64,000 nt of DNA from Rhizobium sp. GN54 (GCF_021026345.1 NZ_JAJNCZ010000003.1:434001-498000), one strand, 5' to 3'. Positions 30,881-40,505 are shown, counted from the first letter of the stretch. The notes: a model not told the origin generated them from the letters alone. A program made the numbers and translations.

Positions 30881-32296
30881 ATGCCCAAAGCGGAACAGTA
30901 CGATGCCGTTGTCATCGGCAGTGGCGAGGGCGGCAAATACCTCGCATGGAATCTTGCTCAGGCCGGGCAGAAAACCGCCGTAATTGAACGCCGATGGATC
31001 GGCGGCTCCTGTCCGAACATCAATTGTCTTCCCAGCAAGAACGAAATCTGGAGCGCCGGTGTTGCGAGGATCGTCGCCCGCGCCGGAGAGTTCGGCGTGA
31101 ATGTCGGCGATGTATCGGTCGACATGAAGCGGGTTCTTCAGCGCAAGCGCGACATGGTCGACAGCCTCGTCGCCTTTCACCTCGATCGGTTCCAGGCCAC
31201 CGGCGCGGAGCTCATCATGGGGACCGCTCGCATCGTCGCGCCGCTGACGGTCGAGGTGTCGCTGAACGACGGCGGGACGCGCCGGCTGGTCACCGAGAAG
31301 CTCTTTCTCAACCTGGGCACGCAGGCAAGCGTGCCTTCGGTCCCGGGCCTCGCCGAGGCCCGGCCGCTGACCCATATCGAGGCGCTCGAACTTGATCGGG
31401 TCCCCGGCCATCTCATCGTTCTCGGCGGCGGGTATGTCGGTCTCGAGCTCGCCCAGGCCTACAGGCGTTTCGGAAGCCGGGTCACCGTCCTGGACCGTGG
31501 GCCGCGCTTGGCCCGGCGCGAAGACCCAGACGTCGCCGCGGAAGTCCAACGCATTCTGGAGCGTGAAGGCATCGAGATGCTGCTGTCTGCCGAGGTCGTA
31601 CGGGTGGAAGGGACGTCCGGCGATCATCTGCGGGCGCTGGTGCGCACGCCCGATGGAGAGAGGACGCTCGAGGGGACCGATATCCTGGTCGCGACCGGCC
31701 GCACACCGAACACCGACGGGATCGGCCTCGAACATGCCGGCATCGCACTGACCGATCGCGGCTACATCCGTGTCAATGACCGGTTGGAGACGACGGCTCC
31801 GAACACCTGGGCGATTGGCGAATGCGCGGGAACGCCGCAGTTCACCCATGCCTCGCTCGACGACTTTCGCGTGATCCGCGACAATCTCAAGGGCGGCAAT
31901 CGATCGACCACGGGACGGCTGATGCCCTATTGCATGTTCATCGACCCGCCGCTCGCGCGGGTCGGGATGAACGAGGAAATGGCGCGGGCCGACGGCGTGC
32001 CGGCGCGTGTGGCGAAACTTCCCATGACGGCGGTCTTGCGGACGCGGACGACATCGGACACGACCGGTTTCATGAAAGCGCTTGTCGATGCCGACGACCG
32101 AATCCTCGGCTTCACGATGATAGGATCGGAGGCGGGCGAGGTCATGGCCGTCGTGCAGACGGCCATGGTTGCGGGCCTTCCCTACACCGCGCTGCGAGAC
32201 GCCATTCTCGCCCATCCGACCATGGCGGAGGGACTGAACGCGTTGTTTGGCAATGTTCCGGTGAAGAGCGACGCGTTGAATCCGCGCGGAAACTGA
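30881..32296 (+). CDS. FAD-dependent pyridine nucleotide-disulfide oxidoreductase (mercuric reductase-like)
   Basis: A 471-residue class I flavoprotein disulfide reductase. The FAD motif is VIGSGEGGKYLAWNLAQAG. The redox pair is Cys44 and Cys49 in GGSCPNINCLPSKN. The NAD(P) motif is LIVLGGGYVGLELAQAYRRF, the second FAD block is TPNTWAIGECAG, and the C-terminal base motif is AHPTMAEGLNALF. There is no N-terminal HMA domain and no C-terminal cysteine pair, so true mercuric reductase activity is unlikely. It is not next to 2-oxoacid dehydrogenase genes, so not an obvious lipoamide dehydrogenase. A strong GGGAGG precedes the ATG. The substrate is unknown. Confidence 0.83.
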   Translation: MPKAEQYDAVVIGSGEGGKYLAWNLAQAGQKTAVIERRWIGGSCPNINCLPSKNEIWSAGVARIVARAGEFGVNVGDVSVDMKRVLQRKRDMVDSLVAFHLDRFQATGAELIMGTARIVAPLTVEVSLNDGGTRRLVTEKLFLNLGTQASVPSVPGLAEARPLTHIEALELDRVPGHLIVLGGGYVGLELAQAYRRFGSRVTVLDRGPRLARREDPDVAAEVQRILEREGIEMLLSAEVVRVEGTSGDHLRALVRTPDGERTLEGTDILVATGRTPNTDGIGLEHAGIALTDRGYIRVNDRLETTAPNTWAIGECAGTPQFTHASLDDFRVIRDNLKGGNRSTTGRLMPYCMFIDPPLARVGMNEEMARADGVPARVAKLPMTAVLRTRTTSDTTGFMKALVDADDRILGFTMIGSEAGEVMAVVQTAMVAGLPYTALRDAILAHPTMAEGLNALFGNVPVKSDALNPRGN

Positions 32297-32619
32297 TTGC
32301 ATTTTGCCGTCAGATGCGCCGTGCCGTCTCTTGTTCACCTCCCCAACGGTTCGTCATCGGCGTCACGGCATCGCTCGCCTTCGTGCAACCGGGAACGACC
32401 GACGCGTTGAGTGGCTCGTTCTGGCCGTGGTCCGATCCCCAGGCCAGGGTCGGTCGTCAACGGGCTTCGACACTTACAATAGAGTGGGCATAGCCTTTAG
32501 CAGCGCTGTATTTATTTTGTCGACAACAAGTGTTCTCAATGGTATTTCTCTCCTTGGCTTGGGGATATGCAGCACGCCACACATGGCTGGCCATCCTCGG
32601 ATAGAAACTGGAGATCGAC
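32297..32619. other. 323-base control region upstream of the HypD-like gene
   Basis: No gene seen. It turns AT-rich from about 32505 and contains the palindrome at 32517-32526, about 95 bases before the next ATG. Confidence 0.5.
32517..32526. promoter_or_regulatory. GntR/FadR-type operator candidate TTGTCGACAA
   Basis: A perfect 10-base palindrome of the T-x-GT-xx-AC-x-A type bound by FadR-subfamily GntR regulators. TTTGTCGAC is shared with the control region of the Ldh2-type gene at 34794-34802 (minus strand). Confidence 0.5.
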
Positions 32620-33582
32620 ATGAAGGCCAAGATTTTTTCCGGCGTCATTCCCGCCCTGATGACGCCCTGCAAGGACGACCGCACGCCGGACTTCGACCAG
32701 TTGGTCCGCAAGGGCAAGGAACTGATCGAAAAGGGCATGTCGGCCGTCGTCTATTGCGGCTCGATGGGTGACTGGCCGCTTCTGACGGACGCGCAGCGCA
32801 TGGAGGGCGTCGAGCGCCTCGTGAAGGCCGGCATTCCGGTCATCGTCGGCACCGGCGCCGTCAACACCGCGTCGGCCGTAGCGCATGCCGCGCACGCGCA
32901 GAAGGTCGGCGCGCAGGGCCTCATGGTCATCCCGCGCGTCCTGTCACGCGGCTCCGTCGTTGCCGCCCAGAAGAACCACTTCAAGGCGATCCTCTCGGCG
33001 GCCCCGGACCTGCCGGCCGTCATCTACAATAGCCCCTACTACGGCTTTGCCACCCGTGCCGACCTGTTCTTCGCCCTGCGCGAAGACCACAATAACCTCG
33101 TTGGCTTCAAGGAATTCGGCGGCGCCGCCGACATGCGCTATGCGGCCGAAAACATCACCAGCCGCGACGATGACGTCTCGCTGATGATCGGCGTCGATAC
33201 CTGCGTCTTCACCGGCTTCGTCGATTGCGGCGCCGTCGGTGCCATCACCGGCATCGGCTGCGTTTTGCCGAGGGAAGTCATCCACATGTGCAACCTTGCC
33301 CAGGCGGCCGCCAAGGGCGACCCGGACGCCCGCCAGCGCGCGCTGGAACTGGAATCGGCGCTCGCCGTCCTGTCCTCCTTCGACGAGGGCCCGGATCTGG
33401 TTCTCTACTTCAAGCACATGATGGTGCTGAAGGGCGACAGGGAATACACCCTGCATTTCAACGAGACCGACGTGCTCTCCGACAGTCAGCGCGGCTACGT
33501 CGAGGCTCAACTCAAGCTGTTCGACACCTGGTATGCCGAGTGGAGCAAGCTTCCGGGCGCGGTACAGAAGTACAAGGCATAA
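32620..33582 (+). CDS. DapA-family aldolase/deaminase, probable 1-pyrroline-4-hydroxy-2-carboxylate deaminase (HypD-like)
   Basis: A 320-residue (beta/alpha)8 protein of the dihydrodipicolinate synthase superfamily. The Schiff-base lysine is Lys164 in VGFKEFGG and the assisting tyrosine lies in VIYNSPYYGFATRAD. The opening MKAKIFSGVIPALMTPCKDD, with VVYCGSMGDWPLLTDAQR and the C-terminal DTWYAEWSKLPGAV, resembles rhizobial HypD proteins as I recall them. HypD deaminates the product of cis-4-hydroxy-D-proline oxidation to 2-oxoglutarate semialdehyde. The convergent Ldh2-type gene and the GntR-type palindrome upstream fit a hydroxyproline function. Other hyp genes are not in the window, so this remains a strong inference. 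Confidence 0.75.
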   Translation: MKAKIFSGVIPALMTPCKDDRTPDFDQLVRKGKELIEKGMSAVVYCGSMGDWPLLTDAQRMEGVERLVKAGIPVIVGTGAVNTASAVAHAAHAQKVGAQGLMVIPRVLSRGSVVAAQKNHFKAILSAAPDLPAVIYNSPYYGFATRADLFFALREDHNNLVGFKEFGGAADMRYAAENITSRDDDVSLMIGVDTCVFTGFVDCGAVGAITGIGCVLPREVIHMCNLAQAAAKGDPDARQRALELESALAVLSSFDEGPDLVLYFKHMMVLKGDREYTLHFNETDVLSDSQRGYVEAQLKLFDTWYAEWSKLPGAVQKYKA

Positions 33583-33598
33583 ACTCGATACCCGAACG

Positions 33599-33625
33599 AA
33601 AGGCCCTCCGAGCGGAGGGCCTTTT
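33599..33625. terminator. Bidirectional terminator between HypD-like and Ldh2-type genes
   Basis: A 12-base stem (33599-33610 with 33613-33624) ending in TTTT on the plus strand and starting with A-rich sequence that gives a short U run on the minus strand. It sits between convergent genes. Confidence 0.88.
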
Positions 33626-33683
33626 GACGTCAACTGTCCGATGGCGCATCCAGCGTGACAGACGGGCACAGGCTCCTGCGCGG

Positions 33684-34718
33684 TCAGGCGACCGCGTCCA
33701 GGCCCAGCTCCCCCAGACGGTCGAGATGTTCGATTTCGGCCGCCGTCAGCGTGATGCCGTCTGTGAGGGACTTTTCGCGGGCCGCGTAGCGGCGCTGCGA
33801 GGGCAAGCGCGCGCCGCTGCCGAGGATGGCGTCGAACAGCACTTCGGCACGGGCGAAGGGATCGCCGGGGCGACCCGCCGCAAAAGCCCGTGGGGACATC
33901 GCGACGATGAGTTCGCCGTGGGAGGGCGAGAGCGCTGTCGATCCCAAGTAGTCGAGCACTTCCGGGCTCGTCAGGTCGCCGATCATGATGCCGGCCAGAA
34001 GTTCGATCATCGTGCCGATTGCCGCACCCTTGTGGCCGCCGAACGGCAGCATGGCACCGGCAAGCGCCGCTTCCGGATCGGTCGTCGGGTTGCCGTCTGC
34101 ATCGATCGCCCAGCCGTCCGGGAGCTGCTTTCCCGACCGGCGGTGGAGTTCGATTTCGCCACGCGCGGCGACCGAGGTCGCGAAGTCGAAGACATAGGGC
34201 AGGGCATTTGCGCGCGGCCAGCCGAAGGCGAAAGGATTGGTGCCGAGAAGCGGCTTGCTGCCACCGGTGGGGGCAACCGTCGCATAGCTCGGGCACATGA
34301 CGAGACCGGCAAGCCCGGCGCCGGTGACGCCCTCGACTTCCGGCCACAGGGCGGAGAAGTGCGTGCAATCGTTGATGACAAGGGCGGCGATGCCGAGTTT
34401 GTGGGCCCGTTCGGCGAGCGCAGGCAGGCCGAGTTCAAAGGCAGCGTTTGCAAAGCCGCCATCGGCATTGACCTTGACGATCGCGGAGCCCTCGTTGAGA
34501 TCCAGAACGGGAACGGCATCCGGTTTCACCTTGCCGGCCTTGATCGTGCGCAAGACGCCTTCAAGCCGGTAGATGCCGTGAGATTTGCAGCCATCGCGTT
34601 CGCCGGCAACGATCACCCTGGCGACCGCTTCCGTCTGGACCGTGCTCATCCCCGCTTTGGAAAGTACGGCCATCACGCGGCCGCTCAGGTCGCTTTGGCT
34701 CAGATTGACATCATCCAT
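33684..34718 (-). CDS. Ldh2/malate dehydrogenase-type oxidoreductase, possible 1-pyrroline-2-carboxylate reductase
   Basis: A 344-residue NAD(P)-dependent enzyme of the DpkA/Ldh2 fold. Blocks include ERDGCKSHGIYRLEGVLRTI, the catalytic-His region INDCTHFSALWPEVEGV, LLGTNPFAFGWPRANALPYV, DFATSVAARGEIELHRRSGK and GAMLPFGGHKGAAIGTMIEL. Relatives reduce cyclic imino acids such as pyrroline-2-carboxylate. In Sinorhizobium a family member (HypS) belongs to the hydroxyproline locus. Convergence with the HypD-like gene and a shared upstream motif support a joint role; malate, lactate or ureidoglycolate dehydrogenase activity cannot be excluded. Confidence 0.75.
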   Translation of the reverse strand: MDDVNLSQSDLSGRVMAVLSKAGMSTVQTEAVARVIVAGERDGCKSHGIYRLEGVLRTIKAGKVKPDAVPVLDLNEGSAIVKVNADGGFANAAFELGLPALAERAHKLGIAALVINDCTHFSALWPEVEGVTGAGLAGLVMCPSYATVAPTGGSKPLLGTNPFAFGWPRANALPYVFDFATSVAARGEIELHRRSGKQLPDGWAIDADGNPTTDPEAALAGAMLPFGGHKGAAIGTMIELLAGIMIGDLTSPEVLDYLGSTALSPSHGELIVAMSPRAFAAGRPGDPFARAEVLFDAILGSGARLPSQRRYAAREKSLTDGITLTAAEIEHLDRLGELGLDAVA

Positions 34719-34781
34719 CGGCGCATTCCTTATTTTCAGACGCGACCATCGAATGGCGCATCCGCTCTAGAAAATATTATA

Positions 34782-34802
34782 GGTATACAATACGTCGACA
34801 AA
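34782..34802. promoter_or_regulatory. Tandem GTATAC / GTCGAC operator candidates upstream of the Ldh2-type gene
   Basis: GTATAC at 34783-34788 and GTCGAC at 34794-34799 sit 11 bases apart, one helical turn, in an AT-rich island about 65 bases upstream of the 34718 start. Read on the minus strand the second is TTTGTCGAC, identical over 9 bases to the site before the HypD-like gene. Confidence 0.45.
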
Positions 34803-34954
34803 AGGGAATGTGCACATCCTCCCTGCAGATGTTTGCTGCCCTGAGCATGCCATACGGCGATGCGGGCCGGGCGCCCTATCTGGCACCCGGCCGCATCGGT
34901 TGTTCTCGGTTGTTCATGGACTGTGCGCTGCGTGTGCGACGCACCCATGCCCGT

Positions 34955-35707
34955 TCATTTGCGGTCAGAGGTTGCGAACCACTGCTCGAAGGTGATCCGG
35001 CCGAGACGTGGGTTGTTGTCGGACACAAGGGAGCCTTCCTGCAGCCGGCTACCGAAATAGAGGGCATCCGGATCTGCCGTGACCTTGCGATCATCGCCCA
35101 CCGCCTTCAGGTAACGGGCAACGAGTTCGTTCATCCGGATGCGCTCGGGCCCGGAAATCTCCACGACGCCATTGATCGGTTCGGCCGTCGCGATGGCGGC
35201 CATGTTGTCGGCCACGTCGTCCGAGGCGATGGGCTGCACATAGGCCGAGGACAGACGCACGGTGTCGCCGATCGTGCCGGACTGCGCGATGCCGCCGACG
35301 AACTCCATGAACTGCGTCGAATGGACGATCGTATAGGGAATGCCGGCTTCCCGGATGATCCGTTCCTGGGCGACCTTGGCTCGCATGTAGCCGCTGTCAG
35401 GCAGGCGATCGACGCCGATGATGGAGAGAGCGACGTGATGCTTGATGCCGGCAGTTTTTTCGGCGGCCATCAGATTGCGGCCCGATGTCTCGAAGAATTC
35501 GAGAACGGCCTTGTCTTCGAAGGACGGCGAGTTTGCGAGGTCGATGACCACGGAGGCGCCCGCGAGCGCTCCGGCGATACCCTCGCCGGTGATCGTGTTG
35601 ACGCCGGTGTTCGGAGCGGCGGCAACGACCTCATGACCTTGCTTGCGCAGACGGGCGGCCGTCTTTGAACCGATCAGGCCGGTTCCACCAATGATGACGA
35701 TTTTCAT
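34955..35707 (-). CDS. NAD(P)-binding protein of the atypical SDR / NmrA-like family
   Basis: A 250-residue Rossmann-fold protein. The N-terminus MKIVIIGGTGLIGSKTAARL has the GxxGxxG dinucleotide motif, and later blocks include ASVVIDLANSPSFEDKAV and IPYTIVHSTQFMEFVGGIAQ. A tyrosine of the SDR type occurs in GYMRAKVAQERI. The ATG at 35707 is chosen because GGAGAGG lies directly upstream of it, inside the alternative start at 35719. NmrA-like proteins act as redox sensors or reductases; no partner is evident. The 236-base gap beyond its stop carries only the operator candidates. Confidence 0.82.
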   Translation of the reverse strand: MKIVIIGGTGLIGSKTAARLRKQGHEVVAAAPNTGVNTITGEGIAGALAGASVVIDLANSPSFEDKAVLEFFETSGRNLMAAEKTAGIKHHVALSIIGVDRLPDSGYMRAKVAQERIIREAGIPYTIVHSTQFMEFVGGIAQSGTIGDTVRLSSAYVQPIASDDVADNMAAIATAEPINGVVEISGPERIRMNELVARYLKAVGDDRKVTADPDALYFGSRLQEGSLVSDNNPRLGRITFEQWFATSDRK

Positions 35708-35837
35708 GAACCTCTCCATTCACGGCTGCACGCACGGTGCGCCGCGTTGTCTCGTCGTTTCGCGGATCGTGACGATGCTTCGGTCCAGGGACTGCCTCGA
35801 AGGCAGGCGCCCTGTTCCGACCTGACCGGACGGCCGG

Positions 35838-36755
35838 TCAGTAGTCCCAGAAGACCGGCACCCATCGGAAGGCATTGCCGTCGATCGCCACGCGGCCGAC
35901 GGACGGGAACGGCAGATGAGTGGCCACCAGTTGCTCGCCGGTCGCCGCCAGTTCCGTCAGAAGACGGACCCGGACACGGGCCGCTTCCTCGGGGTCGTGT
36001 TCGAAACCGTTGTGCCAGTCCGGATGGTCGAAACCGACCGCGAACACGGCGTCGCCGGCAAACGTCAGCCGGTCGCCGCCGGAGGCCACACGGACCACGC
36101 TATGGCCGGGAGTATGACCGCCGGTCCGGTGGACGACGACGCCCGGGGCGACCTCGTAGGTCTCGTCGAACAGACACAACTGGCTGCGGTACGCATTCAC
36201 AAACCGCTTGGCGGTCGCCCGAAGCGCGTCGGGGAAACCTTGCGGCATGTCGACATGGGTGAAGTCAGGCGTTTCCCAGAACGTGACCTCGGCAGCGGCC
36301 ACATGGATGCGCAGGTCAGGGCGCAGCCTGTCCTTCACCCCGTCGACCAGGAGTCCGCCGATATGATCCATGTGCATGTGGGTGAGGATCACGTCGGTGA
36401 CAGACGCGAGATCGATACCGGCCGCCTCCAGCCGCCGGACCAACTGCCCGGCCCGCGGCAAATTGAGGTTCGGGTCCAGACCCAGTCCGGCGTCGACGAG
36501 TATGGTTTGATCGCCACTGCGAACCACCACCACGTTCAGCGACCAGTCGAAAGCATCCTGCGGCAGGAACATGTCTTTCAGCCAGGTGGCCCTGTCCGTC
36601 GCGTCGGCATTGGGTCCCAACATTCTCGTCGGGAGCGGCAGCACGCCGTCGCTGATCACCATTACGTCGATTTCGCCGATCCGCACTGCGTAGCGCGAGG
36701 GAACCAGGTCCTCGGGGGTCGGCCTGCCGGGGGAGGGGATGTCTTGCAGGTTCAT
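35838..36755 (-). CDS. MBL-fold metallo-hydrolase
   Basis: A 305-residue metallo-beta-lactamase-fold hydrolase with an intact dinuclear site: THMHMDHIGG gives His126, His128, Asp130 and His131; the third histidine is in RTGGHTPGHSVVR, the bridging aspartate in LTFAGDAVFAVG and the last histidine in VATHLPFPS. No signal peptide is present. The fold covers lactonases (quorum-quenching AiiA types), glyoxalases and others, and substrate cannot be assigned. It lies alone, divergent from the kinase operon. Confidence 0.86.
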   Translation of the reverse strand: MNLQDIPSPGRPTPEDLVPSRYAVRIGEIDVMVISDGVLPLPTRMLGPNADATDRATWLKDMFLPQDAFDWSLNVVVVRSGDQTILVDAGLGLDPNLNLPRAGQLVRRLEAAGIDLASVTDVILTHMHMDHIGGLLVDGVKDRLRPDLRIHVAAAEVTFWETPDFTHVDMPQGFPDALRATAKRFVNAYRSQLCLFDETYEVAPGVVVHRTGGHTPGHSVVRVASGGDRLTFAGDAVFAVGFDHPDWHNGFEHDPEEAARVRVRLLTELAATGEQLVATHLPFPSVGRVAIDGNAFRWVPVFWDY

Positions 36756-37106
36756 GTCGGTCTCCTGTTTCGAATGATATCTTTCCGCGTCTTCCCGTGC
36801 GAAGCGTGTCCCTGACGGCCCGATGCCGGCGGTGACGGACGATCCTCCTGACGTGGTCGACGCTCATCGCCTCCCGATCATGCACGGGATGGATGCGGCA
36901 GCGTCATTGCCCGGACGTCTCCTGCCGTCACTGACAAGGTCGAGGCGTTCCCATACCGAAGAACAGGATCGGCTCTGCTGCGGTCGGCGGCCTCATGGAT
37001 TTCCATAGAATGCGAATGGGGGCCGGTTGCGCTATCTTCTGGTGATTCCTCGAGTGCGGCTCGAAACGTCGGCGGCCCGGTACTTTTGGATTTTTGGGAG
37101 AAGGCA
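36756..37106. other. 351-base divergent region between MBL hydrolase and kinase operon
   Basis: No gene seen. It must contain promoters for both directions, but no hexamer pair or inverted repeat stands out. GGGAGAAGG at 37096-37104 is the kinase ribosome binding site. Confidence 0.45.
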
Positions 37107-40100
37107 ATGACGAATGCGCCCATCCTGTCGGAACCTGTTGGCGCCGAGGCTGCGGCCAGGCTGGTCGAGCGCGTGGTCGGCAACGGGTGGGCGACCGATC
37201 CTGCCGGAAACTTCATCTATGTGACGCCTGCAATCCTGTCGGCCCTCGGCCTCACGCTGTACGAGCTCAATTCCGTTCCCGAACAAGGCCATTTCGGCTG
37301 GCGAAGCGTCATCCACCCGGCCGACTATGACGATATCGCCTCCATATGGCGCCGCTGCCTGCAGACAGGCGAGCACTACGATGTCGAGCACCGGATGCTG
37401 CGCGCGAGTGGCGCCTTCGGCTGGAGCCGCAGCTCGGGTCAGCCGCTCCGCGACGCCGATGGCCGGATCACCGGATGGTACGGTACGGTGATCGACGCCG
37501 ATGTGCAGTCTGTCCTCCTGAACCGGCTGCCCGCCGTCGCCGATCCCGACAGGGAGAAGGCGGCCCTCGATGCACCGCGCCCGCTCGGTCTCATTCATCC
37601 GGATGATCGGACCGCGGCCGCCCATGCCGCGGCACGGGCCTTCTGGACGGGCGTCCCGCAGGTGATCCGGCACAGGCAGCGCCAGCCTGATGGTGACTAT
37701 CGCTGGATCGAGACGCGCTCGGAGCCGGGTTATAGCGTGAGCGTCGACATCGATGACCTGGTCACGGACAAGGACCCGCCGGCGGCGGCGCGCCTGCCGG
37801 TCGCCGGGACGTCCGAGGCGATCGGCGCGGCAAGGGTGGTCGAGAGCATATTCGGCAATGGCTGGGCGTTTGATGCCGAAGGGAGGTGGATCTACCTGCA
37901 TCCGTTTGCGCAGAATTCGCTCGGCGTCACACTGGAATACCTGAATGCCGCGCTGGACGAGGGCCACACCGCCTGGAAGCGACTGCTCCATCCCGACGAC
38001 TACGACCGGATCGCCGCGACATGGCATCACTGCCTTGCGACTGGCGACCATTTCAACGTCGAGTTCCGCTTCAGGCGTGCGAGTGGCGCCTATGTCTGGG
38101 CGCGCACCGCGGCACGACCGGCCCGCGACGGCCAGGGGCATATTGTCGGATGGTTCGGCATCGCGCTGGACATCGACGTCTACAAGAAGACCGTGGCGGC
38201 GCTGCGCGATCGCGAGCGGGCGTTCTCGCAGCTTGTCGACATGGTGCCCAGCCATCTGTGGCAACTGACGCCGGATGGTGAGCCGGTGTTCTTCAACCGG
38301 CGCATGGTCGACTTCCTCGGCATGGACGCAGCCGACATGGTCCAACCCGGGAAGAGCGGCCTGGCAACGATGATCGAAACATCCGTCCATCCCGAAGATG
38401 CCGCCCCCTTCGGCGACGCGCTCCGCCACTGCTTTCGCACCGGCGAGCGTTTCTCCATGCGATACCGTTTGCGGCGCTCCGACGGCGTCTATCGCTGGAT
38501 GTCGAGCGGCGCCGAGCCGTTGCTGGATGCGGACGGGCGCGTCCTTCAGTGGTACGGCCTTTGTCACGACATCGACGACCAGGTGAAGGCGGAGGAGGCG
38601 TTGCGCAGTCGGGAACTGGAACTGCAACAGCTCATCGACACGGTGCCGGTGCAGATCTGGTGCGTCACGCCCGACGGCGACCCTGCCTACATCAACAAGA
38701 CCATGGTCGACTATACTGGAATGGCCCTCGATGACTTCGATGCCGAGGGCGGATTGCCGAGCGCCATCCAGACCATCGTCCACCCCGACGACAGGGATTC
38801 CCTGCACAGCGCACTCGGCCATTCGTTCACCACGGGTGAGCCGTTCGATCTGAAGTTCCGCAATCGTCGTTCGGACGGGGCCTATCGGTGGACGGAGGGG
38901 CGCGCGGAGCCGCTTCGTGACGAGACCGGCCGCATCATCCGATGGTACGGGGCCAATGTCGACATACAGGATTCCATCGACACCCAGGAAGCGCTGCGGA
39001 CCAGCAAGCGGCAACTCGAGCAGATGATCGACGCCGTGCCCGTCAACATCCTGAGCTTCGATCCTTCCGGCAAGATCACCTACACGAGCAGGCGTTACCT
39101 GGAGAGCGTCGGTTCGCCGCTGGCGCATGTCGAGGACTTCGATGCGCTGGCCCTGGATCTGGCTCATCCGGACGACTTTCCGACGATGCACCGAAGGGCA
39201 TCGGAGGGCTTTGCGACCGGCCAGCCGTTCGTGAACCGGTTTCGCCGGCGCGACAGACAAGGCGCCTATCGCTGGATAGAGGCGCGTGCGCAGCCCTTGC
39301 GCGACGAGAATGGCACGATCGTGCAATGGTATATCGCCTCGATCGACCTGGAAGACGAGATGCGTGCGCAACAGGCGCTGCGCGACCGGGAACGCAGGCT
39401 CCGGCAGCTCGTGGAAACGCTGCCAGCCATGATCGACTGCGCGGCGCCGGACGGCGAGCCCGTCTATCGCAGCCGGCAACTGCGAGAATTCCTGGGCTAC
39501 GACCTCGAAGTCCTCGACGGGACCGGGAAATCGCGCCTCGGCGGCACGCTCGACGCCGGCGTTCATCCGGACGATCTGGACGCCGTCAAGCAGTCGTACG
39601 CGCATTCCCTGTCGACCGGCGAGCCCTATGCACGCAGGCACCGCTTGCGCCGCTTCGACGGTGAATACCGTTGGGTCGAAACGCGCGCGGCGCCGATGCG
39701 CAACGGCGAAGGCACCATCGTCCAGTGGAACGTCATCTGCCTCGACATCGATGGCGAGGTTCGCGCGCGGGAGGCGTTGCGCCTCGCCCAGGACAGGCTT
39801 TCGCGTGCAAGCCAGGCGGCAAGCCTCGCGGAACTCTCGGCGTCCATCGCGCATGAGGTGAACCAGCCACTGGCCGCGATCGTCGCCAACTCATACGCAT
39901 GCCATCGCTGGCTGTCGGCCGAACCTCCGAATCTCGAGCGGGCCAAGATTACCGCCGAGCGCATCATCCGTGACGCCAATGCGGCAGCGGATGTGGTCAG
40001 CCGCATCCGCGCGCTGTTCAGGCAGTCGGCCGGGTCGAGAAGCACTGCGGCGATCGGCAATGTGATTGCCGAGGCCCGCGATCTCATGGCCGAGGAGGCG

Positions 40101-40505
40101 ATGAGGCGCCGTGTCCGGATCGAATTCGAGGCGCAGGCCGGTCTCCCGATGCTGGCGCTCGATCGTACCCAGATCCAGCAGGTGCTCGTCAACCTCATAC
40201 GGAATGGGATGGAAGCCATGGAAGGCGTCGCCGCGGAGAGGGTTCTCGGGCTGTATGCTGGCCGGGCGGACGAGGGAATCCGGATCGAGGTCAGCGACCG
40301 AGGCCCCGGTCTGGACGACCCGGACAAGGTTTTCGAGCCGTTCTTCACCACCAAGCAGGAAGGCATGGGCATGGGTCTGGCGATCTGCCGGTCGATCATC
40401 GAGTCGCATGGCGGCCGGCTATGGGCGGAGAAGAACGAGCCGCAGGGCGCCAGGTTCATCTTTGTCCTCCCGGTCGATACGAAGGCGCATCATGATGAAG
40501 AATGA
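37107..40505 (+). CDS. Soluble histidine kinase with seven PAS-like repeats
   Basis: An 1132-residue cytoplasmic sensor with no transmembrane segment. PAS/PAC-like repeats occur at about residues 25-130, 160-215 (half unit), 250-358, 370-490, 505-620, 635-750 and 765-880, most ending G-x-Y-R-W...G-x-I-x-W-Y-G. The HisKA H-box is ELSASIAHEVNQPLAAIVAN with His916, followed by the HATPase domain: NLIRNGMEAMEG (N box), VSDRGPGLDDPDK (G1) and GMGMGLAICRSIIESHGGR (G2). The start at 37107 has GGGAGAAGG just upstream. It overlaps the first response regulator by 14 bases. FixL-like kinases often pair with FixJ-type regulators; the ligand is unknown. Confidence 0.92.
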   Translation: MTNAPILSEPVGAEAAARLVERVVGNGWATDPAGNFIYVTPAILSALGLTLYELNSVPEQGHFGWRSVIHPADYDDIASIWRRCLQTGEHYDVEHRMLRASGAFGWSRSSGQPLRDADGRITGWYGTVIDADVQSVLLNRLPAVADPDREKAALDAPRPLGLIHPDDRTAAAHAAARAFWTGVPQVIRHRQRQPDGDYRWIETRSEPGYSVSVDIDDLVTDKDPPAAARLPVAGTSEAIGAARVVESIFGNGWAFDAEGRWIYLHPFAQNSLGVTLEYLNAALDEGHTAWKRLLHPDDYDRIAATWHHCLATGDHFNVEFRFRRASGAYVWARTAARPARDGQGHIVGWFGIALDIDVYKKTVAALRDRERAFSQLVDMVPSHLWQLTPDGEPVFFNRRMVDFLGMDAADMVQPGKSGLATMIETSVHPEDAAPFGDALRHCFRTGERFSMRYRLRRSDGVYRWMSSGAEPLLDADGRVLQWYGLCHDIDDQVKAEEALRSRELELQQLIDTVPVQIWCVTPDGDPAYINKTMVDYTGMALDDFDAEGGLPSAIQTIVHPDDRDSLHSALGHSFTTGEPFDLKFRNRRSDGAYRWTEGRAEPLRDETGRIIRWYGANVDIQDSIDTQEALRTSKRQLEQMIDAVPVNILSFDPSGKITYTSRRYLESVGSPLAHVEDFDALALDLAHPDDFPTMHRRASEGFATGQPFVNRFRRRDRQGAYRWIEARAQPLRDENGTIVQWYIASIDLEDEMRAQQALRDRERRLRQLVETLPAMIDCAAPDGEPVYRSRQLREFLGYDLEVLDGTGKSRLGGTLDAGVHPDDLDAVKQSYAHSLSTGEPYARRHRLRRFDGEYRWVETRAAPMRNGEGTIVQWNVICLDIDGEVRAREALRLAQDRLSRASQAASLAELSASIAHEVNQPLAAIVANSYACHRWLSAEPPNLERAKITAERIIRDANAAADVVSRIRALFRQSAGSRSTAAIGNVIAEARDLMAEEAMRRRVRIEFEAQAGLPMLALDRTQIQQVLVNLIRNGMEAMEGVAAERVLGLYAGRADEGIRIEVSDRGPGLDDPDKVFEPFFTTKQEGMGMGLAICRSIIESHGGRLWAEKNEPQGARFIFVLPVDTKAHHDEE

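Noticed and set aside
30881-32296. Mercuric reductase proper
   Set aside because: No HMA domain, no C-terminal cysteine pair and no mer genes nearby.
37032-39854. 940-codon open frame antisense to the histidine kinase gene
   Set aside because: Its repeats are the reverse image of the PAS repeats; no protein-like N-terminus or promoter.
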